Assembly (NCBI GenBank): GCA_045538735.1
Contig: JAZSRY010000056.1
Span: forward strand, 1-64,000
Length of the DNA stretch: 64,000 nucleotides
Direction: 5' to 3'
Source of the DNA: SIG459 sp045538735
Lineage (GTDB): Bacteria; Bacillota; Clostridia; Oscillospirales; Oscillospiraceae
The notes under the pieces were generated by a model, which had not been told where the DNA came from, did not search any database, and saw only the letters and a program-made list of their open reading frames with translations. Below are positions 42,121-50,665 of this stretch, in pieces. Each line of letters opens with the position of its first letter. The stretch's first letter is position 1. The position numbers and the translations under genes are program-made.

Positions 42121-43489
42121 ATTTCTTAAGAAGATTTTCTCCGACTTTATAAATATCACCGGCGCCGACAGTAAGTATCAGATCTCCGGGTGCTGCCGTC
42201 CAGCGCAGAGTCTTTTCGATTTCCTCAAAGCTGTCAATATACATGCAGCTGGGAATTTCCTTAGCGATATCCTTGCTGGATATGCCTATTGTATTGATTT
42301 CGCGTGCGGCATATATATCAGCAAGAATGCAGATATCGGGACGGCGCAGCTGCTGCACAAAATCATTGAACAATGCATGAGTTCTGGTATAGGTATGAGG
42401 CTGGAAAACAACTATAGTTCTCTTGTATCCCAGAGGCTCAACCGCATCCATAAGGCACATAAGTTCGCCGGGATGATGAGCATAGTCATCATAAACATCT
42501 GCACCGTTGAACTTACCCTTGAACTCGAAGCGTCTGCCTGCACCGGTAAATGCAGAAAGTCCGTATTTAACTGCGAGAGGACCTGCACCAAGGCAAATTG
42601 CAGCTGCGGTTGCTGCAAGAGCATTCTTGACAGAATGCATACCGGGTACGCGAAGGGAAACATGGGTGAACTTTCTGCCCATATACATAACATCAAAATC
42701 GGTCTGGGTTCCAAGAAAAGTGATATTTTTTGCCCAAACATCGGCTTTATCGCTGAGACCAAAGGTCAACAGCTTGCGTCCGAGAGGAGCAAGGGCATCC
42801 ATGGTATTCTCATCGTCATAGTTGGCAACGATGTGTCCGTGCTCAGGAACGTGAGACGCAAAAATTCTGAAGGACTCCTTGATATCCTCAAGATCCTTGA
42901 AGAAATCAAGGTGATCAGCCTCGATATCAAGAATGACGGCAACGGTGGGATAGAAGCTATGGAAAGAATTATAATACTCGCAGCTTTCCATAATAATGGT
43001 ATTGCCTTTTCCCACTCTGTGTCCCGCTTTGAGAAGAGGCAAAGTTCCGCCTATCATAACAGTGGGATCCTGTTCGGCTGCCATCATAATGTGGGTGCAC
43101 ATACTTGTGGTAGTGGTCTTGCCGTGAGTTCCCGCAATGCAAAGGGCATTCTCATAATCCTTCATTATAGAGCCCCATGCCTGTGTGCGCTCAAACACAG
43201 GTATTCCGAGCCTGCGGGCTGCTATAATCTCGGGGTTATCGTCGTGGACAGCTGCAGTTCTTACTACGAAATCAATGTTCTCGGTGATGTTTTCTTCGCG
43301 GTGTCCGATTATTACTTTGATTCCCTTTTCGCGCAAAGATGCTACATTTGCGCCTTCGCTCATATCAGAACCGCATATGTAAAGCCCCATACCGGTGAGA
43401 ACTTCCGCAAGAGGAGACATGCTCACTCCACCGACACCGATAAGGTGGCCTCGTTTTCCCGGTGTAAGATAATTGTCAAAAGATGTCAT
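42119..43489 (-). CDS. murC: UDP-N-acetylmuramate-L-alanine ligase
   Basis: Adds the first alanine to the peptidoglycan precursor. The 456-residue Mur ligase has the N-terminal HLIGVGGVSMSPLA, the ATP loop AGTHGKTTTT (about residues 120-129), and DDYAHHPGE near residue 330, which identifies MurC. It stands alone here, about 8 kb from ftsZ and outside the dcw cluster. AGGAG lies 6 bases upstream of the ATG. Confidence 0.95.
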   Translation of the reverse strand: MTSFDNYLTPGKRGHLIGVGGVSMSPLAEVLTGMGLYICGSDMSEGANVASLREKGIKVIIGHREENITENIDFVVRTAAVHDDNPEIIAARRLGIPVFERTQAWGSIMKDYENALCIAGTHGKTTTTSMCTHIMMAAEQDPTVMIGGTLPLLKAGHRVGKGNTIIMESCEYYNSFHSFYPTVAVILDIEADHLDFFKDLEDIKESFRIFASHVPEHGHIVANYDDENTMDALAPLGRKLLTFGLSDKADVWAKNITFLGTQTDFDVMYMGRKFTHVSLRVPGMHSVKNALAATAAAICLGAGPLAVKYGLSAFTGAGRRFEFKGKFNGADVYDDYAHHPGELMCLMDAVEPLGYKRTIVVFQPHTYTRTHALFNDFVQQLRRPDICILADIYAAREINTIGISSKDIAKEIPSCMYIDSFEEIEKTLRWTAAPGDLILTVGAGDIYKVGENLLKK

Positions 43490-43539
43490 AATAAACTCCT
43501 AAAACTCATAATTCAGAGTTGTATTTTCTACAAAATGAT

Positions 43540-43568
43540 ATTATACTGTTATTCATCAAAAAATACAA
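43540..43568 (-). promoter_or_regulatory. predicted promoter of murC
   Basis: Minus-strand TTGTAT (43568-43563), a 17-base spacer and TATAAT (43545-43540). Confidence 0.65.
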
Positions 43569-43607
43569 GTGGAATATCCCAAAGTAATTGAAGGATCAAG
43601 AGGAAAT

Positions 43608-44801
43608 ATGAGTATTATAAATATTCCCAAACCTGTTGAAAAAGTAATAGTTAAACTTGAGCAGGCCGGCTACGAGGCATACGCTGTAGGCGGCTGTGTC
43701 AGAGACTGCCTTCTTGGCTTTGAACCTCATGATTGGGATGTCACCACATCTGCAGAGCCCGAAGAAACAATGGCTGTTTTCGGCGACAATGCTATACCAA
43801 CAGGCTTGCAGTTCGGAACCGTTTCCGTAAAAAGCGATGACTATATCGTTGAGGTTACCACATTCCGCACCGACGGTGTTTACACCGATAATCGCCGTCC
43901 TGACTCCATTGGCTATGCCTCAAGCCTACCTGAGGATCTTTCCAGAAGAGACTATACTATAAACGCAATTGCCTATTCACTCTCGGGAGAAATTATTGAT
44001 CCCTTCAACGGTCTGCGGGATTTGAGAAACAAATTAATCCGAGCTGTAGGCAATCCACGGGAGCGCTATGAGGAAGATGCTTTGAGAATGTTCCGTGGGC
44101 TCAGAATTGCAGCCAGGTTAGGCTTTTCCATTCATCCCAATACCTTCTCGGCCATTTATGAAAAAGCGCATCTGGCAGCCTTCCTTTCCGCTGAACGTAT
44201 AAGGGACGAACTTAAGAAATTCCTCATTTGCCCTAACACATATATGATCACCTGCATTTTTGAAAGCGGTCTTATGAAGTCATTCGGCATTGGCAACAGC
44301 TGCCCTGATTTTGAGGTTCTTTGCGAACTGCCGGCGGATGGTTACAGCCGTCTTTGCGCAATGTGCTATCTTTTGGAAAAGGAAAATGTTATTTCCTGCA
44401 CGAAGACTTTCCTCGAAGACCTGCATTTTGACCGCCATTCAATCAAAATGGCAGAAACTGTTTCTACAATTCTTATGAACGGACTGCCCGATGACATGGT
44501 GCATTGGAAACATCTTTTGTCCTCCTACGGTCAGGACGCCTGCGTAAATGCCGCACTTGTGGCAAACGCTGTTGAAAATTTCGACTTTGCCTCCGTTCTC
44601 CGTCAGGTTATCGAAAGCGGTGAATGCTGGAGCGCCAAAAGCCTAGCCATCGACGGCAACGACCTTATCAAGCTGGGCTTCAGCGGCAAAAGTATCGGTG
44701 ATGAGCTTGAAAAGCTTCTTATGTATGTTATCGAGCATCCCGATGAAAACATCGCTTCCACCCTTCTGGACATCGCAAGAAAAGACCTTTCAAGTTTATA
44801 G
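43608..44801 (+). CDS. cca: CCA tRNA nucleotidyltransferase / polyA polymerase family
   Basis: Adds or repairs the 3' CCA end of tRNAs. The 397-residue protein has the nucleotidyltransferase head AVGGCVRDCLLG (about residues 26-37) and catalytic aspartates in HDWDVTT. RRDYTINAIAY and ERYEEDALRMFRGLRIAARLGF are the neighbouring class II blocks. No HD phosphohydrolase motif is evident. The start at ATG 43608 (MSIINIPKP) has AGAGG just upstream. A GTG at 43569 would add 13 residues without a binding site. Confidence 0.9.
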   Translation: MSIINIPKPVEKVIVKLEQAGYEAYAVGGCVRDCLLGFEPHDWDVTTSAEPEETMAVFGDNAIPTGLQFGTVSVKSDDYIVEVTTFRTDGVYTDNRRPDSIGYASSLPEDLSRRDYTINAIAYSLSGEIIDPFNGLRDLRNKLIRAVGNPRERYEEDALRMFRGLRIAARLGFSIHPNTFSAIYEKAHLAAFLSAERIRDELKKFLICPNTYMITCIFESGLMKSFGIGNSCPDFEVLCELPADGYSRLCAMCYLLEKENVISCTKTFLEDLHFDRHSIKMAETVSTILMNGLPDDMVHWKHLLSSYGQDACVNAALVANAVENFDFASVLRQVIESGECWSAKSLAIDGNDLIKLGFSGKSIGDELEKLLMYVIEHPDENIASTLLDIARKDLSSL

Positions 44802-44810
44802 GCTAATAAA

Positions 44811-44844
44811 AAAAGACAGAAAACCGATTGGTTTTCTGTCTTTT
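44811..44844. terminator. bidirectional terminator between cca and rplT
   Basis: A 15-bp stem (44811-44825 with 44830-44844), loop GATT, with A and T rich ends. Confidence 0.88.
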
Positions 44845-44859
44845 GTGTTTCCTCTTGGA

Positions 44860-45213
44860 TTAGAGAGCAGCCTTTGCCTTCTCGCAGAGAGCGGTGAAAG
44901 CAGCGGGATCATGAATAGCGGTCTCGGACAGCATCTTGCGGTTCATGTCGATACCGGCGAGCTTGAGGCCGTGCATGAAGGTGGAGTAGTTCATGCCGTT
45001 TGCCTTGGTAGCAGCACTGATACGGGTGATCCACAGCTGACGGAAGTCTCTCTTCTTCAGCTTGCGGCCAACGTATGCGTAACGGCCGGACTTCATCATG
45101 GCCTGGTTAGCCATCTTATAGTGCTTGGACTTTGCGCCCCAATAGCCCTTAGCAAGGCCAAGGATCTTATTTCTGTGCTTGCGCGTCATCATCGCGCCTT
45201 TAACTCTTGCCAT
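44860..45213 (-). CDS. rplT: 50S ribosomal protein L20
   Basis: A 117-residue L20 with the standard start MARVKGAMMTRKHRNKILG and RDFRQLWITRISAA in the middle. In many bacteria L20 represses its own infC-rpmI-rplT operon by binding the leader. It is the last gene of that operon. Confidence 0.97.
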   Translation of the reverse strand: MARVKGAMMTRKHRNKILGLAKGYWGAKSKHYKMANQAMMKSGRYAYVGRKLKKRDFRQLWITRISAATKANGMNYSTFMHGLKLAGIDMNRKMLSETAIHDPAAFTALCEKAKAAL

Positions 45214-45230
45214 TTCTCAAAGTCCTCCTC

Positions 45231-45428
45231 TTATTTGTAGGGTATCATGCGCTTGATTGCAGCAGTGTTGGTCACGTCTGCGATGGCACTCTGACGGAGG
45301 CCTCTCTTACGCTTGGTGGTTTTCTTGTTCAGGATGTGGCTCTTGTAAGCATGTGCGCGCTTGACCTTGCCGGTCTTGGTGAGATTGAATCTCTTCTTAG
45401 CGCCGCTGTGGGTCTTAAGTTTGGGCAT
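45231..45428 (-). CDS. rpmI: 50S ribosomal protein L35
   Basis: A 65-residue basic protein, MPKLKTHSGAKKRF at the start and KRMIPYK at the end, matching L35 length and sequence. It lies between infC and rplT. Confidence 0.97.
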   Translation of the reverse strand: MPKLKTHSGAKKRFNLTKTGKVKRAHAYKSHILNKKTTKRKRGLRQSAIADVTNTAAIKRMIPYK

Positions 45429-45460
45429 AGTATATTTCTCCTTCCTTGGTTTAACAAAAC

Positions 45461-45976
45461 TTATTTGGCCTTGGGTGACAGGAACATGGACATATTTCTT
45501 CCCTCAAGCTTGGGGTTTTTGTCCATAGTTGCCACATCGGCACATTTGGCAGCAAAATCCTTGAGAAGCTGCTCACCGATGTTGGTGTGAGCCATCTCTC
45601 TTCCACGGAAACGAATGGTAACCTTCAGGCGGTCTCCGTCAGCAAGGAATTTCTGTCCGTTACGCAGCTTGGTATTAAAGTCGTTCTCGCCGATACCGGG
45701 AGACATACGGATTTCCTTAACTTCAATAACGCGCTGGTTTTTCTTGGCCTCTTTCTCACGCTTCGCCTGCTCGAAACGGTACTTACCGTAGTCCATAATC
45801 TTGCATACAGGGGGCTTAGCGTTGGGAGAAATCAGCACAAGGTCCATTTCATTTTCATCGGCGATCTTCTGTGCGGCTTCAGCAGACATAATGCCAAGCT
45901 GTTCACCGGTATCGCTTATGAGTCTGACCTCGGGGGCATCAATCTCGTCATTTATCAGATGGTCCAGGTTTGCGAT
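45461..45976 (-). CDS. infC: translation initiation factor IF-3, predicted ATC start
   Basis: IF-3 binds the 30S subunit and checks the start codon. From ATC 45976 it has 171 residues, close to the B. subtilis length. The family's start region is LINDEIDAPEVRLI, and the linker and C-domain contain GKYRFEQAKREKEAKKNQ and KLRNGQKFLADGDRLKVTI. GGAGG is 9 bases upstream of the ATC. An ATG or GTG at the right place is absent, and the further in-frame start (46015) precedes this binding site and overlaps the leader terminator. Rare start codons in infC are known to allow IF-3 to limit its own synthesis. Confidence 0.93.
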   Translation of the reverse strand: MANLDHLINDEIDAPEVRLISDTGEQLGIMSAEAAQKIADENEMDLVLISPNAKPPVCKIMDYGKYRFEQAKREKEAKKNQRVIEVKEIRMSPGIGENDFNTKLRNGQKFLADGDRLKVTIRFRGREMAHTNIGEQLLKDFAAKCADVATMDKNPKLEGRNMSMFLSPKAK

Positions 45977-45989
45977 GTCAGAACACCTC

Positions 45990-46031
45990 CATAAAAAATA
46001 AATGCGAATGCACATAATTCAAGCATCCGCA
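45990..46031 (-). terminator. attenuator-like terminator in the infC leader
   Basis: Minus strand: TGCGGATGC pairs with GCATTCGCA (46031-46023 with 46011-46003), followed by TTTATTTTTT. It lies between promoter and infC, as in known L20- or IF-3-controlled leaders. Confidence 0.7.
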
Positions 46032-46139
46032 CAAAATCACAGTCTCTCCCCTATCGGAAGAAACCTTGATTATTAACCTCTGCTCGCTCTTGGCGGCGGG
46101 GTGAGGACAGATGCTATCCGTACCTTCTTCATTTTCAGC
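46032..46139 (-). promoter_or_regulatory. infC operon leader, possible L20-responsive
   Basis: About 110 bases of transcribed leader precede the attenuator. Firmicute infC-rpmI-rplT operons often carry an L20 leader, and position, length and terminator fit. I could not confirm the L20-binding fold by eye. Confidence 0.45.
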
Positions 46140-46145
46140 TCGTTT

Positions 46146-46174
46146 ATTATAACAGCCGTATCATTCAATGTCAA
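46146..46174 (-). promoter_or_regulatory. consensus promoter of infC-rpmI-rplT
   Basis: Minus-strand TTGACA (46174-46169), a 17-base spacer and TATAAT (46151-46146). The -35 lies inside the 3' end of the upstream deacetylase gene. Confidence 0.82.
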
Positions 46175-47000
46175 CACTTTTTTCTATCTTTGAAAAATAT
46201 TTTTTGCTTGAAATTCCGTGTGGACGATTAAATCTTCCAAGATAATATAACTCCTCTTCATTCCCTGTCAATATATTAATTTTCTCCGTGCATGTGAAGG
46301 CTGCAAAGAAGCCCATATCTTTGACTACATCACTGGTATTGCTGTCATATGCCCCATATGGATACGCTATCGTATAACAAAAATTAATTTGATTTCGTTC
46401 TGATTCTGTTATGAATTTACTCAAGTCCTCGGAAAGTCTGCGTCTATATGCATATATACTTTCTCCCCATTTTTTCCCGCAGCCAATATTGCTCTTATTT
46501 GAGTGCATATTCCAGCTATGACATTGAACCTCTATTGTTCCTCTTTTAGTCATTTCCCGTACATCATTCCAGCTCATATAATCCCATTCACCCGGATATT
46601 CATTGTCTGAGCTGTATTTTTCGCATAAAGACCCTATTATTGCAACAACCGCTTTATATCCGAACTCATCCAAAACAGGCTCAGCATATTCGGCGAGGCT
46701 TTGAAACCCGTCATCAAATGTGATCATTACAGGCTTCTCAGGCATTTTAAGCTCTCCGCGCTGCCAGGCAAGAAGATCACTGATACCTATACTCTCCCAA
46801 CCAAGAAGCTTTATATACTCCATATCCTCACGAAACTCTTCGGGACTAATAACATAGTTATTCCAGCTATCGGGATTTGGCGAAATCTGATGATACATCA
46901 ATATTGGCAATTTTACCGGCTCAATATTTTCTACACACAAGCAGTCTATCTGCAAAAATATCGCTGCAGCAATAATAAATACAGATATCTTATTAATCAT
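46161..47000 (-). CDS. polysaccharide deacetylase family protein (secreted or membrane-anchored)
   Basis: A NodB-type deacetylase of about 279 residues. ILMYHQIS near residue 33 and the catalytic VMITFDDGFQSLAEYA (about 90-105) are typical. The second metal motif is QCHSWNMH, and AYPYGAYD is the fourth motif. A hydrophobic N-terminal segment (ISVFIIAAAIFLQI) indicates export. It probably removes acetyl or other groups from a wall or surface glycan. Start uncertain: ATG 47000, with AGGTGAT upstream, is preferred over ATG 47006 or GTG 47009. Codon use is more A/T-ended than in the housekeeping genes around it. Confidence 0.85.
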   Translation of the reverse strand: MINKISVFIIAAAIFLQIDCLCVENIEPVKLPILMYHQISPNPDSWNNYVISPEEFREDMEYIKLLGWESIGISDLLAWQRGELKMPEKPVMITFDDGFQSLAEYAEPVLDEFGYKAVVAIIGSLCEKYSSDNEYPGEWDYMSWNDVREMTKRGTIEVQCHSWNMHSNKSNIGCGKKWGESIYAYRRRLSEDLSKFITESERNQINFCYTIAYPYGAYDSNTSDVVKDMGFFAAFTCTEKINILTGNEEELYYLGRFNRPHGISSKKYFSKIEKSVDIE

Positions 47001-47092
47001 ATTCATCACCTGAAAATATTTTTCCCTGTTGAAAATATTTTTTCAACATAAAATATCCCATTCGGGGAAAGAATAAGTTTGGGTGATATATA

Positions 47093-47488
47093 TTGGCTTT
47101 TTTAGAATTCTCTTTTATTTTTATAATCGGTGCTATCGGATACGGAAGCATTGAGCTTCTTTGGAGGGGGCATACCCACTGGACAATGATATTATTGGGA
47201 GGAATCTGCCTTTATCTTATATATCTCATCTCAAGCCGAATGAAGGAAAGTCTTGCCAAAAAGGCTATAATGTGTGCTTTTGCAATAACTACACTGGAGT
47301 TCATTACGGGCTGCATTGTAAACATCCGATTGGGATGGGATGTTTGGGATTATTCTTCAATGCCCTTAAATCTGCTTGGGCAGATTTGTCCGGCCTTCTC
47401 AATAATGTGGCTCGCCCTCAGTCTTCCTTGCATACTCCTGTCAAAATTAATTTATAAAACTGTTTTTGTTCCGAATTTCAAAAAATAA
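47093..47488 (+). CDS. putative ABC-transporter type IV membrane protein (CmpB-like)
   Basis: A small membrane protein of 131 residues with about four hydrophobic segments. IGYGSIELLWRGHTHWTM near residues 16-33, TTLEFITGCIVN and WDVWDYSSMPLNLLGQICP (about 84-102) match the family often labelled putative ABC-transporter type IV. Biochemical function is unknown to me. The start is TTG 47093 with GGGTGAT six bases upstream; no ATG gives the whole first helix. It is a single gene, divergent from the deacetylase. Confidence 0.75.
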   Translation: MAFLEFSFIFIIGAIGYGSIELLWRGHTHWTMILLGGICLYLIYLISSRMKESLAKKAIMCAFAITTLEFITGCIVNIRLGWDVWDYSSMPLNLLGQICPAFSIMWLALSLPCILLSKLIYKTVFVPNFKK

Positions 47489-47491
47489 AAA

Positions 47492-47520
47492 GGCTTACCC
47501 AAAAATGGGTAAGCCATTTT
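47492..47520. terminator. bidirectional terminator between CmpB-like gene and deoC
   Basis: GGCTTACCCA (47492-47501) with TGGGTAAGCC (47506-47515), loop AAAA, followed by ATTTTT. Confidence 0.85.
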
Positions 47521-47528
47521 TACTTAAA

Positions 47529-48200
47529 TTAGTAGGTTCCTTCGGGAACTTCCTGAGCCATAGCAATCTTAACGATTCGGCTGGTGCCCAAACGCTCTGC
47601 ACCGAGCTCAATAAACTTCTCAGCATCTTCAAGTGAGCTGATACCGCCGGAAGCCTTTACCTTAACATGCTCGGCGCTGTACTTACGCAGAAGCTCAACA
47701 TCTTCGAAGGTAGCGCCGCCGGTAGAAAAACCGGTGGAGGTCTTGATGTATTCTGCGCCGGAATTATTGACGATCTCACAGAGCTTGATTTTCTCTTCCT
47801 CAGTGAGAAGGCAGGTCTCGATGATAACTTTCATTATCTTGCCGGGGCAGGCCTCACGAACCGCTTTAATATCGGCGAGAAGCGCATCCCAGCAGCGGTC
47901 CTTAACCATGCCGAGGTTAATAACCATGTCAATTTCATCGGCGCCATGGGCAACAGCATCAGCTGTTTCTGCGGCCTTGACTGCACTGGTCATATAACCG
48001 TTGGGAAAGCCGATAACAGTGCAGATCGCAAGCTTATCTCCTACATAGCGTTTGGCTCCGGCTACATGTGCAGGGGGAATGCACACGCTTGCGCAGTTAT
48101 ACTTAATTCCCTGATCGCAGAGGGCCATTATTTCAGTGCAGGTACAATCCTGACGAAGAAGAGTGTGGTCGCATTTAGCAAGGATATCTTTGAGTTCCAT
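47529..48200 (-). CDS. deoC: deoxyribose-phosphate aldolase
   Basis: Cleaves 2-deoxyribose 5-phosphate to glyceraldehyde 3-phosphate and acetaldehyde. The 223-residue TIM barrel has DHTLLRQDCT (residue 11 on), GADEIDMVINLG, the Schiff-base Lys region MKVIIET, and VKASGGISS. Start: ATG 48200 after GGGAG (48215-48211). An in-frame ATG at 48224 would add 8 residues and lies ahead of the binding site. No other deo gene is adjacent. Confidence 0.95.
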   Translation of the reverse strand: MELKDILAKCDHTLLRQDCTCTEIMALCDQGIKYNCASVCIPPAHVAGAKRYVGDKLAICTVIGFPNGYMTSAVKAAETADAVAHGADEIDMVINLGMVKDRCWDALLADIKAVREACPGKIMKVIIETCLLTEEEKIKLCEIVNNSGAEYIKTSTGFSTGGATFEDVELLRKYSAEHVKVKASGGISSLEDAEKFIELGAERLGTSRIVKIAMAQEVPEGTY

Positions 48201-48246
48201 AAGAATATCTCCCTTAATGTTCATATTATATTTTTATAATAACAGA

Positions 48247-48274
48247 TTGAACGATAAATTTCAATCGCGATAAT
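48247..48274 (+). promoter_or_regulatory. predicted promoter of the tandem OB-fold gene
   Basis: TTGAAC (48247-48252), a 16-base spacer and GATAAT (48269-48274). The start near 48281 would place the 48285-48336 hairpin in the RNA. Confidence 0.45.
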
Positions 48275-48284
48275 TCATAAAAAA

Positions 48285-48336
48285 CACCCCGTCCGAATAT
48301 CATCAATTGAAGAGTTAATTAGCGATATACGGGGTG
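48285..48336 (+). promoter_or_regulatory. inverted repeat covering the ribosome binding site of the OB-fold gene
   Basis: CACCCCGT (48285-48292) and ACGGGGTG (48329-48336) form an 8-bp GC-rich stem with a 36-base loop. The right arm is the GGGGTGATT ribosome binding region of ATG 48342. Confidence 0.5.
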
Positions 48337-48341
48337 ATTCA

Positions 48342-48950
48342 ATGGACGAAATTACAGTAAACAACTATTGTCTTCTGCGTGGCAGAATGGCTGCAGTACC
48401 GCAATATTCTCATTCATCAAGAGGTGAAGACTTCTACCGCTTCCCTCTAGAGATCAAAAGGCTTTCCGGAGCAACAGACACTATAAACATTATAGCCAGA
48501 AACAGTTTATTAGACAGTGTTGAGGTAAAAGATAAATGTAAATTATGCATAGAGGGAACATTGCGTTCTTTTAACAACAAAAGCGGAGTTGGGCCCAGGC
48601 TGGTAATCACTGTTTTTGCCAAGGAGATGTATTTCGAAAACGGTGATGACGAAAATGTCATTGAACTTCGTGGTACAATATGCAAAGCTCCTTCATTCAG
48701 GTCAACACCAATGGGAAGAGAGATATGCGACCTGATGCTGGCTGTAAACAGGCCTTACGGACGCAGCGACTATCTTCCCTGCATAACATGGGGAATTAAA
48801 GCAAGAGAGGCATCCCAATGGAACGTCGGAACTTCTGTGATTCTGAACGGCCGAATTCAAAGCAGAAACTATACAAAAATAATCGACGGCGAGTATTTCG
48901 AAAAAACCGCATACGAAGTTTCGGTAATTGATATATGCAATGATACATAA
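48342..48950 (+). CDS. tandem OB-fold, single-stranded DNA-binding-like protein
   Basis: A 202-residue protein with two SSB-like OB domains. Domain 1 covers about residues 5-100 (YCLLRGRMAAVPQYSH, CIEGTLRSF). Domain 2 covers about 107-200 (ELRGTICKAPSFRSTPMGRE, DYLPCITWG, LNGRIQSRNY). Domain 2 is the better match to SSB, with the conserved strand pattern T-P-x-G-R-E...L-A-V-N-R. There is no acidic SSB C-terminal tail, so it is unlikely to be the main SSB. Related two-domain proteins occur in Clostridia, to my recollection without a firm role. A hairpin over the start suggests translational control. Confidence 0.78.
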   Translation: MDEITVNNYCLLRGRMAAVPQYSHSSRGEDFYRFPLEIKRLSGATDTINIIARNSLLDSVEVKDKCKLCIEGTLRSFNNKSGVGPRLVITVFAKEMYFENGDDENVIELRGTICKAPSFRSTPMGREICDLMLAVNRPYGRSDYLPCITWGIKAREASQWNVGTSVILNGRIQSRNYTKIIDGEYFEKTAYEVSVIDICNDT

Positions 48951-48952
48951 AT

Positions 48953-48990
48953 AATGAGGCGCAGGATTTATATCCGCGCCTCATTTAATT
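48953..48990. terminator. bidirectional terminator between the OB-fold gene and brkB-like gene
   Basis: AATGAGGCGC (48953-48962) with GCGCCTCATT (48976-48985), then a T-rich tract. It overlaps the last codons of the brkB-like gene. Confidence 0.8.
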
Positions 48991-49786
48991 TTTCCAGCGC
49001 AATGTTCAAAATATTCCCAAGAAAAAGCAGATTGCTGAAAATATAAAGCCATAGAAGCATTATCATTACAGAAGCAAGGGAACCGTAGATGAGCGGATAT
49101 TTTATGCTTATTCCTATAAACCACGAAAAGAGAAAACTAATTGCTACAATTGCAAAAGACGCCCAAAATGCCCCGGGTATAATAAGCGTATTGCTTTTCT
49201 TTGGGCTGCATATTCTATATGCTCCGAGAATGAATACAAACAGCACAAGAAATAACAGCAAAAATCTGAACCACTCCCAATTTTTCGATATATTAATTAT
49301 ATTTACATTCTCATCAACAAATTTTATAAACCACCCGCCGCTGGCTATAAGCAGTGCGGCAAAATATATAGCTGAGAGAAACACAAGTGAATAAACAAAA
49401 GACATAAAAAAAGCAATTTGCTTTTCTTCCCTTTTCACTCCCCTGATCTCGTTCATTACCTTGTCTACAATTCTGAATCCCGCGGCCGAACTTGTAGCCA
49501 GAGCTACAAGAGCTACTGTTACCATCTTATGGCTTGAATTTGTACTTACATATCCCAAATATTCCATTAATGTATTAACGGTTTCAACGGGCAGCACCCC
49601 TCTCAATATAGCTTCGAATTCTTCTACAGTTGGGAATAAGCTCCCAAGCATAGAATATAGACAAATAAGCAAAGGAAATATAGACAGCATAAAAAAATAA
49701 GAAAGTCCCGCTGATGCCCTTGAAATATGATTGACAAAATATAGCCGTATTACATTTTCCGCAAGATATACAGTTTTCTTATTCAT
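48968..49786 (-). CDS. YihY/BrkB-type inner membrane protein
   Basis: A 272-residue polytopic membrane protein with about six hydrophobic segments. SRASAGLSYFFMLSIFPLLI near residues 19-38 and the C-terminal IYGSLASVMIMLLWLYIFSNLLFLG (about 235-259) are YihY/BrkB signatures. The family is widespread, often mislabelled ribonuclease BN, and its molecular role is unclear. It is a single gene. Confidence 0.88.
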   Translation of the reverse strand: MNKKTVYLAENVIRLYFVNHISRASAGLSYFFMLSIFPLLICLYSMLGSLFPTVEEFEAILRGVLPVETVNTLMEYLGYVSTNSSHKMVTVALVALATSSAAGFRIVDKVMNEIRGVKREEKQIAFFMSFVYSLVFLSAIYFAALLIASGGWFIKFVDENVNIINISKNWEWFRFLLLFLVLFVFILGAYRICSPKKSNTLIIPGAFWASFAIVAISFLFSWFIGISIKYPLIYGSLASVMIMLLWLYIFSNLLFLGNILNIALEKLNEARI

Positions 49787-49923
49787 ATAACCACCTGTGA
49801 AAATATTAAGCAGGAAAAACTGTTTTTATTCCATCCTGTTTGAGCGCGGTATTAAATATTTATCGGTTGTAAGAGTTATTCAAATGTGATAAACTGTCAA
49901 AAAAAAGAAAAGGAGTGAGTACA

Positions 49924-50652
49924 GTGACTGTTTTAGAACAAATGAACTCATGGCCAATATATCTAATTTGCGGGTTCATAATACTGTTTGTACTTGCAAT
50001 GAGCGTGTTCTTTATGATAAGAGCATGGAAAGCGGGGCTTGCTATCGGTATGGACAGTTCAAAGCTGCGACGGGCAGTTGCATCCAGTATAAGTTTCACC
50101 TTACTTCCCAGTATCAGCATTCTTCTGGGCGTAATTGCACTTAGCGGTTCACTGGGCGTTCCCCTCCCCTGGGTCAGGCTCAGTGTCATCGGCGCACTTC
50201 ACTATGAAACAAGCGTTGCCGATATAGCAGCAAGGGCAATCGGACTCTCCGGTCTTAATATTAATGAAATGACTGCCACTGCATATACCACAATAGCTCT
50301 GGTTATGAGCGCCGGTATAATTTGGGGCATGGTGCTGACTGTTTTCTTCAACAAACGCTACACCGGTCGTCTTCAGACTCCCAAAGCCAAGAGCGGTAAG
50401 GGCTTTGGTGATACCGCTATGATAGCCATGTTCATCGGCCTTGTTGCTGCGTACATAGGCAGCTATGTAGGAACATTTACTTCAACAGGCAATTTCATTC
50501 CTCTTATAGTACTTGTTGTAAGTGCTCTCGCAATGGCAGGCTTTACCTGGCTCACCGAGAAGAAGAATATCATCTGGCTTGAAAGCTTCTCCATTGCAGG
50601 CAGTATGCTTATCGGCATGGCTGCTGCTGTTTTAGTCGGAGTCTTTATGTGA
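49924..50652 (+). CDS. DUF5058 family membrane protein, GTG start
   Basis: A 242-residue protein with five or six hydrophobic segments, resembling the DUF5058 family of unknown function. SISFTLLPSISILLGVIALSGSLG (about residues 57-80) is a long helix pair, and LPWVRLSVIGALHYE (about 84-98) is a conserved amphipathic stretch. I chose GTG 49924, 8 bases after AAAGGAG. Another GTG at 49915 overlaps the binding site. Thirteen bases separate its stop from the next membrane protein gene, so the two probably form one complex. Confidence 0.75.
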   Translation: MTVLEQMNSWPIYLICGFIILFVLAMSVFFMIRAWKAGLAIGMDSSKLRRAVASSISFTLLPSISILLGVIALSGSLGVPLPWVRLSVIGALHYETSVADIAARAIGLSGLNINEMTATAYTTIALVMSAGIIWGMVLTVFFNKRYTGRLQTPKAKSGKGFGDTAMIAMFIGLVAAYIGSYVGTFTSTGNFIPLIVLVVSALAMAGFTWLTEKKNIIWLESFSIAGSMLIGMAAAVLVGVFM

Positions 50653-50665
50653 GGAGGTGCGGATA

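Noticed and set aside
42377..43591. A 404-codon plus-strand frame opposite murC
   Set aside because: murC motifs are intact on the other strand.
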